Assembly: GCA_034667405.1 (NCBI GenBank)
Contig: JAXDJX010000031.1
Location: 62,001-126,000, forward strand
Length of the DNA stretch: 64,000 nucleotides
Direction: 5' to 3'
DNA from: JANXVR01 sp034667405
GTDB taxonomy: Bacteria > Actinomycetota > UBA4738 > HRBIN12
A program made the translations under genes and the position numbers. The notes below the pieces were generated by a model, which saw only the letters and a list, made by a program, of their open reading frames with translations, did not search any database and was not told the DNA's origin. This document shows positions 17,179-28,632 of this stretch, piece by piece (the stretch's first letter is position 1; each line of letters opens with the position of its first letter).

Positions 17179-17499
17179 TCAGGATCTTCGCGAGCTGAGC
17201 CAGGCGAGCCAGTGGCGGTGGGCGACCCCGTCGAGGCCATCCTCGTTGGCAGCCATCGACTGGACCGAGGCCTCGCCGCACTCGCAGATGAAAGCCTCGA
17301 CCTCGGAACGTCGGCCGGTCTCCCGCCCGATCGTATGGAAGGTATCTCCGCCTACGATCGCGTCGCGGGTCTGAGAGACGGTCCAGCCCCTCCCCCGGGT
17401 ACTGGGGTTCGACCCGGTGGTGAGCTCCCTCGGGTGCAGCCGGTCATTCGTGCAGCGATCCGGGAGCCTGAGCACCCGCACTACCCGGTAGTCGGCCAC
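17179..17499 (-). CDS. hypothetical protein
   Basis: 106 residues from a GTG preceded by GATGAGG at six bases. No confident family. The first part (MADYRVVRVLR, then GWTVSQTRDAIVGGDTFHT) loosely recalls DUF3892 proteins, but the C-terminal DNL-LP part of that family is not evident. It lies between a beta-helix gene and a 55-residue gene on the same strand. Confidence 0.5.
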   Translation of the reverse strand: MADYRVVRVLRLPDRCTNDRLHPRELTTGSNPSTRGRGWTVSQTRDAIVGGDTFHTIGRETGRRSEVEAFICECGEASVQSMAANEDGLDGVAHRHWLAWLSSRRS

Positions 17500-17564
17500 G
17501 TCGCCTCATCTCTTGTCGTCGAGAGCGTACATTCCAAACGAGAAACCCAAGTGACACGGGCGAG

Positions 17565-17732
17565 CTATAGGGCCGCGCAGACCTTACAGAGTGGCTTTCC
17601 GCCGTTCCCCGCCTGTCGATGCTGCCCAAGGATCTTCTGGCCCTCGAAACACTCACCGTCGTTGTGATGAACGGCCCGGTTCTCGGGGTCGTACTCGGGC
17701 GAATCCGTATGGAACGACGTCCTCTTTGCCAT
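17565..17732 (-). CDS. 55-residue Cys/His-containing small protein
   Basis: 55 residues starting MAKRTSFHTDSPEYD. It contains HHNDGECFEGQKI and ends NGGKPLCKVCAAL, giving His and Cys residues that could form a small zinc site. Similar mini-proteins with HNxxxCxEGxxI and a terminal CxxC occur in other bacteria as hypotheticals, from general knowledge rather than a search. GAAGGGG lies seven bases before the ATG as a likely ribosome binding site. It is below the size limit of most gene finders. Confidence 0.65.
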   Translation of the reverse strand: MAKRTSFHTDSPEYDPENRAVHHNDGECFEGQKILGQHRQAGNGGKPLCKVCAAL

Positions 17733-17799
17733 GGCAGCCCCTTCTTTGAAGTTCTCCTAACACGTGTTCCCTCAGGTCACGGCTCTGGTTCACGGACTG

Positions 17800-17873
17800 T
17801 CGGGGCGGGGGGACTCGAACCCCCGGCCTCCTGCTCCCAAAGCAGGCGCGCTACCAGGCTGCGCTACGCCCCG
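17800..17873 (-). tRNA. tRNA-Pro(TGG)
   Basis: Acceptor arms CGGGGCG and CGCCCCG pair fully. The anticodon loop is TTTGGGA with anticodon TGG, the T-arm is GGGGGTTCGAGTCCCCC, and CCA is not encoded. A TAGACT hexamer lies 8 bases upstream (17882-17887, minus strand) as a likely -10. Confidence 0.97.
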
Positions 17874-17925
17874 CGGCCATGAGTCTAGGGCCCAACGGCC
17901 GTTGTGCCGCCGACCATCGTCCCGC

Positions 17926-17931
17926 TAGTGT
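17926..17931 (+). promoter_or_regulatory. putative -10 element of the 17941 gene
   Basis: TAGTGT ending 9 bases before the ATG at 17941, at near-leaderless spacing. Confidence 0.3.
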
Positions 17932-17940
17932 CGGCTTCTG

Positions 17941-18402
17941 ATGCCAGCCCAGCGCGCAAGCTCCTCCTACTACATCGCCGCGGCGGTCTTGCTCGTCGCG
18001 ATCGGAGCCTTCCTGGCCCTGAGCGCCATGGTCATCCGTTCACCACAACGGCTGTCGATGTTCCAAGCCGACGCACCCACAGTGGCGGCCTGCCCCTCCG
18101 ATTCGAAGGACGACGCCTGCTTCCACCTCCAGTTGCACAACGTCGGCAACGCGCCGGGGTTCGTGCAGTGTTCGATCGCGCCGGCCGTGGGCACCACTGC
18201 CGTCTTCCACTCGAGCGGCCTCCCCAATGCCGATGGCACGGGCGGGTATGAGCCCTCCGATCTCTACTCGTCGTCCCGAGCCGTGGAGGCGGGGCAGGGA
18301 TTGATCCTGTTGATCGAAGTGAAGGCCGACAAAGGGGCGAAACCGACGGGGCCAACCGGTGCGTGTCTTTCCGTTCCGGCGCCGGTCGGAGCGACAGGCT
18401 AG
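17941..18402 (+). CDS. membrane-anchored hypothetical protein
   Basis: 153 residues. One N-terminal transmembrane helix (about residues 10-30, YYIAAAVLLVAIGAFLALSAMVI) leaves an exported domain of about 120 residues. Two cysteines within that domain (ACPSDSKDDACF) could form a disulfide. No family is recognised. The stop overlaps the convergent phzF-family gene by four bases. Confidence 0.7.
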   Translation: MPAQRASSSYYIAAAVLLVAIGAFLALSAMVIRSPQRLSMFQADAPTVAACPSDSKDDACFHLQLHNVGNAPGFVQCSIAPAVGTTAVFHSSGLPNADGTGGYEPSDLYSSSRAVEAGQGLILLIEVKADKGAKPTGPTGACLSVPAPVGATG

Positions 18403-19265
18403 AACCGGAAAGTGCCCTCCCCCACGATCTGAACGCCTCCGCCGACGCGTACCGACCACCCATCGCCATCCGGTGCGATATGTACATGGAGGAAGCTCGG
18501 TCGGTTCACCATCTCGCCTTGCGCCACCGTGATCGGCACGCCGCCCGCGGCCCCGGCCAGGTCGTTCGCGGCGAGGTAGGCACCGAGTGGCCCTGCAGCA
18601 GAACCCGTCGCAGGATCCTCGCCGATGCCGACCCCTGGATCGAACATCCGTGCCATGACATCCCCGTCGGCGCGGACGGTGAAGAAATAGAGCGTGTCCG
18701 TCTTCGCGGCCGCGGCGAGATCGGCGCAGGCACGAGCGTCCCGCTCTGCTCTGCGCAAGGTGACCTCGTCCTTCACCGGAACCATGAGACTCTTGAGCCC
18801 GGTCCCGACGGACTGGACGGGCAAGGCTTCGACCAGATCATCAAGCCTGAGTCCAGCCGCCAGTGCCGCGAGTTCCCGATGGCCGAACACGTCACCGAAC
18901 ACCGGCGGCAGTTGGTGCATCAGCGCGGAGCCCCCGGGTAGATCCACCTCGACGCGCACATCCCCGGCGCTCGTCGTCTGGACGACGTCGTTCCCGATCA
19001 TCCCTTCGCTCGCCAGCGTGAAAGAGGTGCCGAGGGTCGGATGACCTGCGAAGGGAATCTCGGCGTCCGGAGTGAAGATCCGCATCCGGTACCCCGCGGT
19101 GTCGGCCGACGACACGAACGTGGTTTCACTGAAGCCGATCTCCCGCGCCAGCATCTGCATCGACGTCGTACCCACATCGCGTGGGGTCGCGGGGACCACG
19201 CAGAGCTGGTTCCCCGCGAACGGAACCTCTGTGAACACGTCCGCAAGGCGGAAGCTGACGTCCAT
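18399..19265 (-). CDS. PhzF family phenazine biosynthesis-like isomerase
   Basis: 288 residues with a diaminopimelate-epimerase-like double fold. Hallmarks are the N-terminal DVFTEVPFAGNQLCVV, the SETTFV segment with the catalytic glutamate, FAGHPTLGTSF, and GEDPATGSAAGPLGAYL. Most genomic PhzF homologs are not in phenazine clusters and have unknown substrates, and no phenazine genes are seen here. The ATG at 19265 is preferred to an in-frame start 24 bases upstream because TAGACT (19274-19279) sits 8 bases before it. Confidence 0.9.
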   Translation of the reverse strand: MDVSFRLADVFTEVPFAGNQLCVVPATPRDVGTTSMQMLAREIGFSETTFVSSADTAGYRMRIFTPDAEIPFAGHPTLGTSFTLASEGMIGNDVVQTTSAGDVRVEVDLPGGSALMHQLPPVFGDVFGHRELAALAAGLRLDDLVEALPVQSVGTGLKSLMVPVKDEVTLRRAERDARACADLAAAAKTDTLYFFTVRADGDVMARMFDPGVGIGEDPATGSAAGPLGAYLAANDLAGAAGGVPITVAQGEMVNRPSFLHVHIAPDGDGWSVRVGGGVQIVGEGTFRF

Positions 19266-19317
19266 CACGGCGCAGTCTACGGGCCGCACGGCGCTTGCTA
19301 GGCTGTCTGAAGCTACT

Positions 19318-19391
<74 letters not shown>

Positions 19392-19434
19392 CCGAGGCCG
19401 ATCCGTGACTGCACCCTCCTTCGGACCTAACCCA

Positions 19435-19487
19435 TACCTGAGAACAGGTACGTCTACCTATACAGTTTCGGGTGCATCTGTCGAAAC
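19435..19487. repeat. two inverted repeats upstream of the signalling operon
   Basis: TACCTG-AGAA-CAGGTA (19435-19450) is a perfect six-base stem with a four-base loop. GTTTCG and CGAAAC (19465-19470 and 19482-19487) form a second pair eleven bases apart. Both lie in the 161-base gap before the five-gene phosphorelay operon, so they are candidate operator sites for it. Confidence 0.4.
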
Positions 19488-19552
19488 GTCCCTTGAGGAA
19501 TGGATGTTGCGCACTTGAGCGAGGCATCTCGGACTCCTCTTGGAGGCTTCGG

Positions 19553-22548
19553 ATGTCAGATACCACGACGGTCACGGCGGATTCGCTCGATCCCTCGGTT
19601 CTGCTGACCGTGTTGTCTCAGGTCAAGACCGGGGACTTCTCTGCCCGGATGCCTCTGGAGTGGACGGGTCTTGCCGGCAAAGTGGCCGATGGATTCAATG
19701 ACGTCATCGCCGCGAACCAGGCCCTCGAGGCCGAACTGGGCCGGGTGAGTCAGGTGGTGGGCAAGCAAGGAAAACTTTCGCAGCGAGTGCTGCTCGGAGG
19801 CGCCTCGCAGGGCTGGTCCGGGAGCATCGGATCGGTCAACAGCCTCATCGACGACTTGGTACGACCCACCATCGAGATGCAGCGAGTCATCGGTGCTGTC
19901 GCCGACGGCGATCTCAGTAAGAAGGTGACCGCCGATGTCCGCGGCGAGATGCTGGATCTGAAGAACACCATCAACGCCATGGTCGACCAGCTCAATGGGT
20001 TCATCTCAGAGGTGACGCGTGTTGCCCGCGAAGTGGGAACCGAGGGCAAGCTGGGTCAGGCCGCGGCGGTAACGATCGAGGTCGGCGGTGTCTGGAAGGA
20101 CCTGACCGACAACGTGAACCTCATGGCGGGCATCTTGACCGCAGAGGTGCGGAACATCGCCGAGGTCACGACCGCTGTCGCGAACGGCGACCTGAGCAAG
20201 AAGGTCTCGATCGTCGTTCAGGGAGAGTTCCTGGAGCTGAAGAACACCGTCAACGCGATGGTCGATCAGCTCAACGCGTTCGCGGGTGAAGTCACCCGAG
20301 TGGCTCGCGAGGTCGGCGTGGAGGGCAAGCTTGGCGGTCAGGCGCAATCGAAGGAGGTCGGGGGTGTCTGGAAGGACCTCACCGACAACGTGAACCAGCT
20401 GGCCGCGAACCTCACCAACCAGGTCCGAGCCATCTCTGAGGTCGCCACGGCGGTCACCGAAGGTGACCTCACCAGGCAGGTCCGCGTTGAGGCGAGCGGC
20501 GAGGTCGCCGTCTTGAAAGACAAGCTCAACGAGATGATCCGAAACCTCCGTGAGACCACCAGGGAGAACATCGAGCAGGACTGGTTGAAGACAAACCGCG
20601 AGCGCTTCACCCGCATGCTCCAGGGTCAGCGTGACCTCGCTGAGGTCTCGAGCATGATCCTGTCCGAGCTGGCTCCCCTCGTTTCGGCGCAGCATGGGGT
20701 CTTTTATACGATCGCCACTCCCTCCGGAAGCGGAGACTCGATGCTGGAGCTCCAGGCCGGGTACGGCTACGAAGAGCGGAAGCATCTCTCCACATCCTTC
20801 GCTCTCGGTGAGGGCTTGGTCGGGCAGTGCGCCAAAGAGAAGAAGCGGATCCTGCTCACCGAGGTTCCCGGCGACTATGTCAGGATCAACTCGGGGCTTG
20901 GCGCATCCGCCCCGTTGAACATCATCGTCTTGCCGGTCCTCTTCGAGGGCTCTGTGCGCGCTGTCGTTGAGCTTGCGTCCTTCTCTGAGTTCAGCGTCAC
21001 CCACCTCGCCTTCCTTGACCAGATCACGGAGAGCATCGGACTGGTCCTGAGCACCATCGAAGCCAGCACGCTCACCGAGAACCTGCTGAAGCAGTCACAG
21101 TCCCAGGCTGAGGAGCTCCTCTCCCAGCAGGAAGAGTTGCGGGAGTCCAACGAGGACCTCGGACGGCAGGCCACGCTCCTGGCCGAGCAGAACGTCGAAG
21201 CAGAACATCGGAACCGAGAGGTCGAACAGTCCAAACGATTGGTCGAAGAGAAGGCGACGCAGCTTGCTCAGACCTCCGTCTCCTCCAAATACAAGTCGGA
21301 GTTCATCGCGAACATGTCCCACGAGCTGCGCACGCCGTTGAACAGTCTCTTGATCCTGGCGCAGCAACTCGAAGACAACCCCGACAAGAACATGACCGAT
21401 ACGCAGGTCCAATATGCCAGCGTCATCCGGAGTTCCGGCAAGGACTTGCTTGGTCTCCTCAACAACATCCTGGACCTTGCCAAGGTCGAGTCCGGCACCG
21501 TTACCGTGGAGATGACGAACCTCTCCGTCCCCGATCTCCGCGACAATCTCCTTGGCGAGTTCGAGCAGGTGGCCGCCGGCAAGGACCTCGACTACTCCGT
21601 CCGCATCGCGCCCGGATGTCCCGACACGATCGTCACCGACCCCCAACGCCTCCGCCAGATCCTCAAGAATCTGCTCGCCAACGCTTTCAAGTTCACAGAG
21701 CAGGGCCGGGTAAGTATCGAGATCGGCTCCGCCAACGCAGGGTGGAGTCCTGCGACGGACTCTCTCGTACAGGCCTCGTCGGTCGTTGCATTCACTGTCA
21801 CCGACACGGGCATCGGTATCGAAGACGAACAGCAACACCTGATTTTCGAGGCATTCGCGCAAGGCGACGGCACCACCTCTCGCCTGTATGGAGGCACGGG
21901 TCTCGGCCTTTCGATCAGCCGCGAGCTGGTCGGTCTGCTGGGCGGCGAAGTGACCGTGGCCAGTACCCCCGGCCACGGCAGCACCTTCACCGTGTATCTG
22001 CCGGTGGGCCGCCCCATCGCTGTCGTCGCTACGACCCAAACGCCACCGGCATTCATGGAAGCCGTCACCGCTCCCCTCTTCGCCACCGAGGGATCGACCC
22101 CGAAAATCACCTCATTGCGCCCCGATCCGATCCGCCACCTCGGTCTCGACGGGGGCCCGCTGGCGGGGTTGAAGGTGCTCGTCGTCGACGATGACTTCCG
22201 GAATATCTTTGCGATGACCGCTCTGCTCGAGCGCGGCCAGGCCGAGGTTGTCATCGCCGAGAATGGTCCCGATGCGCTCACGGCGTTGGAGCAGAACCCG
22301 GATCTCGACCTGGTCCTGATGGACATCATGATGCCGGGGATGGATGGCTATGCCACCATCCGTGCCATCCGAGCGATGGACCGGTTCACCGCGCTTCCGA
22401 TCATCGCAGTCACGGGAAAGGTCGTTCCCGGCGAGCGTCAGCGTTGTCTGGACGCCGGAGCCAACGACTACGTCCCGAAGCCCGTCAACACGGTCGAACT
22501 TCTCACCGCCATCGGCCCCTGGCTGCCCGCCGCCGGGAGGTCCACCGC

Positions 22549-22552
<4 letters not shown>
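19553..22552 (+). CDS. soluble HAMP-array hybrid histidine kinase
   Basis: 999 residues, no transmembrane segment. The first 350 residues hold a HAMP array, including near-identical units of 93 residues (GDLSKKV, LKNTINAMVDQLN, VAREVG-EGKLG, GGVWKDLTDNVN). A GAF domain follows (about 362-500), then a long coiled coil (about 510-580), HisKA with SHELRTPLN (His590), HATPase with LANAFKF, DTGIGIE and GGTGLGL, and a C-terminal receiver (about 873-990) with phosphoacceptor Asp924 in LMDIMMPGMDG. The layout recalls fungal Nik1-type group III kinases. GGAGG before the ATG at 19553 sets the start. First gene of the operon; its stop overlaps the next start. Confidence 0.93.
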
Positions 22553-25380
<2,828 letters not shown>

Positions 25381-25393
25381 GTTGGGAGTCGTC

Positions 25394-26224
25394 ATGACCA
25401 GCCTCACTGCAGAACGACCGGCCGCCCGGGTCCTGCTCGCCGAGGACAACCAGGTCAGCCAGCGAGTTGGTTCCGCCATGCTCCGGTATCTCGGCTTCCA
25501 GGTCGACATCGTCGGCGACGGCGCCGAAGCGGTCGAGGCAGCATCCATCAACGACTACCAAGCCATCCTGATGGATTGCCAGATCCCGGTCTTGGACGGC
25601 TACGAGGCAACCGGAGAGATCCGCCGCCTCCAAGGAATCGCGACTCACACGCCGATCATCGCGGTCACAGGTTCGACGCTGGAGTCCGAAGAGGAACACT
25701 GCCTGGCCGCCGGCATGGACGACTACCTTGCCAAGCCGCTCAGTCTGAGGACCTTGGCCTCCGCGCTGGACCGATGGGCACCAGACGGAGCTGATCCCAT
25801 CATCACCCTCGACCCTGTCGATGCGCTGCCGACCATCGACCTCGAGGCTGCTCCCCGCGAGGACCCGAGAGGGCCGGCGCTGGACGCTGACGTTATCGGC
25901 CGGCTGGAGCAGTTGGGGGAGATGACGGGTGAAGACCTGATGACGCAGTTGGCCACGATCTTCCTCTTCGATGCCGACTCCAGGATCGTCGCGCTCCATC
26001 AAGGGCTTGCCGCCGGCGACGCTGCCGCCGTTCACCGGTCCGCCCACACGCTGGGCGGCGCCAGCGCCAACATGGGTGCGCTCGACCTCGCACGATCATG
26101 CGCGGCCTTGGCGACACGAAGCCTTGCGGGCGACCTGATGGGCGCCGGCGAACGGATCGATGCCATCGAAGTCGAAGTCGAGCGGGTCCGTGCCGCACTG
26201 CGCTCATACGAGGCGACCCCGTGA
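25394..26224 (+). CDS. receiver-HPt phosphotransfer protein
   Basis: 276 residues. A receiver domain (residues 11-125, phosphoacceptor Asp61 in LMDCQIPVLDG, switch Thr in AVTGS, Lys in LAKPLS) is joined to a C-terminal HPt domain with AHTLGGASANMG (His218). The Thr/Lys/His set is complete, so it can accept and pass on phosphate. GGGAG precedes the ATG. It has no kinase or output domain and should act as a shuttle between the hybrid kinases and the next gene. Confidence 0.9.
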   Translation: MTSLTAERPAARVLLAEDNQVSQRVGSAMLRYLGFQVDIVGDGAEAVEAASINDYQAILMDCQIPVLDGYEATGEIRRLQGIATHTPIIAVTGSTLESEEEHCLAAGMDDYLAKPLSLRTLASALDRWAPDGADPIITLDPVDALPTIDLEAAPREDPRGPALDADVIGRLEQLGEMTGEDLMTQLATIFLFDADSRIVALHQGLAAGDAAAVHRSAHTLGGASANMGALDLARSCAALATRSLAGDLMGAGERIDAIEVEVERVRAALRSYEATP

Positions 26225-27171
26225 AGATCCTGGTCGCGGACGACGACCCCACGTCCCGCCTCATCGCCGATATGGCGCTTCGGGCGCTCGGCCAGGAATG
26301 TCACACGGCCACCGATGGGATCGAGGCGTGGGATGCGTTCCAAGCCCTGCATCCCGACGTGGTCCTGAGCGACTGGATGATGCCGGGGATGAGCGGGCTG
26401 GAGCTGTGTCGAAAGATCCGGTCGAGCGCTACGAACACCTACCCCTATCTCATCATGGTCACTAACCGGGGAGCCGTCGACGAGATCCTGGAAGGGATGA
26501 ATGCCGGTGTCGATGACTACCTGGTGAAACCCCTCAACACCGAGGATCTCCAGGCACGCCTCATCGGGGCCAGCAGGGTCACAGGTCTGCACACGCAGCT
26601 GGCTACCCAGAGAACCGAACTGCAAGGGCTCAACCTCGAACTCAGCGCGATCGCGCGCCGGGACCCTTTGACCGGATTGGGGAACCGCAGGGCCCTTGAG
26701 GAGGATCTCGAGCTCCTGGAGGCTCGAGTCACCAGGTACGGACATCGTTACTGCATGGCCCTGCTCGACGTCGATCTCTTCAAGTCTTACAACGACACCT
26801 ACGGCCACATGGCGGGCGACGAGATCCTCCAGGCCGTGGCGGCCGAACTCAAAGCCGAGGCCCGCGGCGGCGACGCGCTCTTCCGTTACGGAGGCGAAGA
26901 GTTCCTCTGCATCTTCCCGGAGCAGTCCCTGGCAGGCGGCAGGTTAGCCGTTGAGCGCATGCGGAGCGGCGTCGTGAAGCTGTCGATCCCGCATACCGGC
27001 AGCCCGACGGGTGTCCTGACCATCAGCGGCGGCGTGGCCGTCTTGGACCCGGGCCAGAGCACGTCGGCGAGCGCCGTCCTGAAAGCAGCAGACGAAGCTC
27101 TCTACCGAGCGAAGCAACTCGGTCGGAACCGTGTCGAGCAAGCGTCGTCCCACGCCGAGGTCACCGGATGA
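26221..27171 (+). CDS. response regulator diguanylate cyclase (REC-GGDEF)
   Basis: 316 residues. A receiver (Asp51 in LSDWMMPGMSG, Lys in LVKPLN) is linked by a coiled coil to a GGDEF domain with an intact active-site GGEEF at 224-228. The inhibitory I-site RGGD (215-218) lies five residues before it, so product feedback is likely. It makes c-di-GMP when phosphorylated and is the only recognised output domain of the operon. The GTG start overlaps the previous stop (GTGA). Switch residue is in MVTNRG. Confidence 0.93.
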   Translation: MKILVADDDPTSRLIADMALRALGQECHTATDGIEAWDAFQALHPDVVLSDWMMPGMSGLELCRKIRSSATNTYPYLIMVTNRGAVDEILEGMNAGVDDYLVKPLNTEDLQARLIGASRVTGLHTQLATQRTELQGLNLELSAIARRDPLTGLGNRRALEEDLELLEARVTRYGHRYCMALLDVDLFKSYNDTYGHMAGDEILQAVAAELKAEARGGDALFRYGGEEFLCIFPEQSLAGGRLAVERMRSGVVKLSIPHTGSPTGVLTISGGVAVLDPGQSTSASAVLKAADEALYRAKQLGRNRVEQASSHAEVTG

Positions 27172-28349
27172 GCCGAGCGCGCTTCGCGGTGGACGAACTC
27201 CCGTCCCGGGAAGCCGACGACGTCGAAGTGCTCGCCAGCGGGCTTGAAACGGCAGAGGCGCGCTACCGACAACTGGTCGAGCAGGTGCCCGTCATCATCT
27301 ACGAGTGGGGCGTCTCGAGCGACATCAACCATGTCACCGAGACTTACGTCAGCCCCCAGATCGAGGTGATCCTTGGGTTCAGCGCCGAGGAATGGATGGC
27401 GGATCCAACGCTGTGGTTCACGCGGGTCCACACCGATGACCTCGAACGGGTTCTGGATGAAACTACCCGCTGTATCGAAGGGGGCCTTCCCTTCAAGATG
27501 GAGTACCAGATGCTCGCCAAGGACGGCCGTCCGGTGTGGTTGAGGGACGAGGCCGTCGCGCTGGAACGCGACGCACAGGGTCGCGCGACCCTCATCCGCG
27601 GCGTGCAACTAGACATCTCCGCGCAGAAGCAAGTGGAGGATGCAGCTCGACAGAGCGCCGAAGAGAAGGCGCACCTGATCCAACTCCTCGCGCACGAACT
27701 CTTCACGCCGATCACGTCGATCCAAGGAGCCGCCCTGACGTTGGGTGCTTATAGCGATCGCTTGAGCGCGTCGGACCTCCAAACGCTCGCAGACGGCGTG
27801 ACGAGCAGTGCAACGCGTCTTCGGAGGCTGGTCCAGAACCTGGACACTGCGGCGAAGTTGGACCGCGAAGATGTGGACGTCTCCCGGGAGATCGTGCCTG
27901 TCGGTGACATCCTGACCAGCGCGCTCGAGGATTTCGCCGTCGAGTCGGAGTCGTCCGGCATCAGACTCATCGCCGATCCACAACTCGCGAAGCGGGAGGC
28001 GGTGGCCGACCGATCTCTTGCCGCGCAGGCCCTGGGCGTGGTCATCGAGAACGCTCTCGACTACTCCCACGACGAGCCGGTCGACGTGGAGTTGGCGGAG
28101 GGCACAGACGGCCTGGAGATCAGGGTGTCTGACCGTGGTCCCGGGATCGCCCCGGACCAGCGGGACCAGATATTCGACCTCTTCACGCAGGTTGATTCGA
28201 GCGATTCCCGGAGTCACGAAGGCCTGGGTGTCGGGTTGTTCCTGGCCCGGCAGATGATGCGTTTACAGGGCGGCGACCTCGACTACGCCTCTAGGTCGGG
28301 CGGAGGATCGACCTTCACCTGCCGCTTCGGTGTGGCGGCGTCCCGATAG
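27168..28349 (+). CDS. PAS sensor histidine kinase
   Basis: 393 residues, soluble. A PAS/PAC module (about residues 30-155, with GFSAEEWMADP and a WLRDEAVAL core) precedes HisKA, whose box reads AHELFTPITS (His176) in place of the common HELRTP. HATPase motifs are ENALDYS, DRGPGIA and GLGVGLFLA. No receiver is attached, so it presumably phosphorylates a partner such as the REC-HPt or REC-GGDEF protein in the same operon. The ATG overlaps the preceding stop (ATGA). Last gene of the operon. Confidence 0.9.
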   Translation: MSRARFAVDELPSREADDVEVLASGLETAEARYRQLVEQVPVIIYEWGVSSDINHVTETYVSPQIEVILGFSAEEWMADPTLWFTRVHTDDLERVLDETTRCIEGGLPFKMEYQMLAKDGRPVWLRDEAVALERDAQGRATLIRGVQLDISAQKQVEDAARQSAEEKAHLIQLLAHELFTPITSIQGAALTLGAYSDRLSASDLQTLADGVTSSATRLRRLVQNLDTAAKLDREDVDVSREIVPVGDILTSALEDFAVESESSGIRLIADPQLAKREAVADRSLAAQALGVVIENALDYSHDEPVDVELAEGTDGLEIRVSDRGPGIAPDQRDQIFDLFTQVDSSDSRSHEGLGVGLFLARQMMRLQGGDLDYASRSGGGSTFTCRFGVAASR

Positions 28350-28430
28350 AGGTCGGAAGGGGACGGGGACGGCGCGATCGCTCATCGTTGTGGGATATCT
28401 GATCACGCACAACGGGTAGCATCGGACGCG

Positions 28431-28505
28431 GCGCCGGTAGCTCAGCCCGGATAGAGCGGGGGACTTCTAATCCCTAGGTCGCAGGTTCGAATCCTGCCCG
28501 GCGCA
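28431..28505 (+). tRNA. tRNA-Arg(TCT)
   Basis: Acceptor GCGCCGG pairs with CCGGCGC. The anticodon loop CTTCTAA carries TCT. The T-arm is GCAGGTTCGAATCCTGC and CCA is not encoded. TAGCAT at 28417-28422 lies 8 bases upstream as a probable -10. Confidence 0.97.
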
Positions 28506-28530
28506 CAGAGCGTTTCCGCAGTAAGACCCA

Positions 28531-28562
28531 GGAAAGGGACCGAAAGACCTACATACCTTTCC
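28531..28562. repeat. inverted repeat in the leader of the exported-protein gene
   Basis: GGAAAGG and CCTTTCC arms, 18 bases apart, between tRNA-Arg and the 28633 gene. It could close an mRNA leader hairpin; no known riboswitch class is recognised. Confidence 0.3.
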
Positions 28563-28632
28563 CGTGTCGGCGGTACGCTCCGCATGAACGGTGCCCGCAT
28601 CCCGCACACCGTTCTCAGGGAGGGAGATGAGC

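Noticed and set aside
17179..17499. Firm assignment to DUF3892
   Set aside because: Only the GW...DAI..GDTF part is similar by eye; the conserved C-terminal part is not found.
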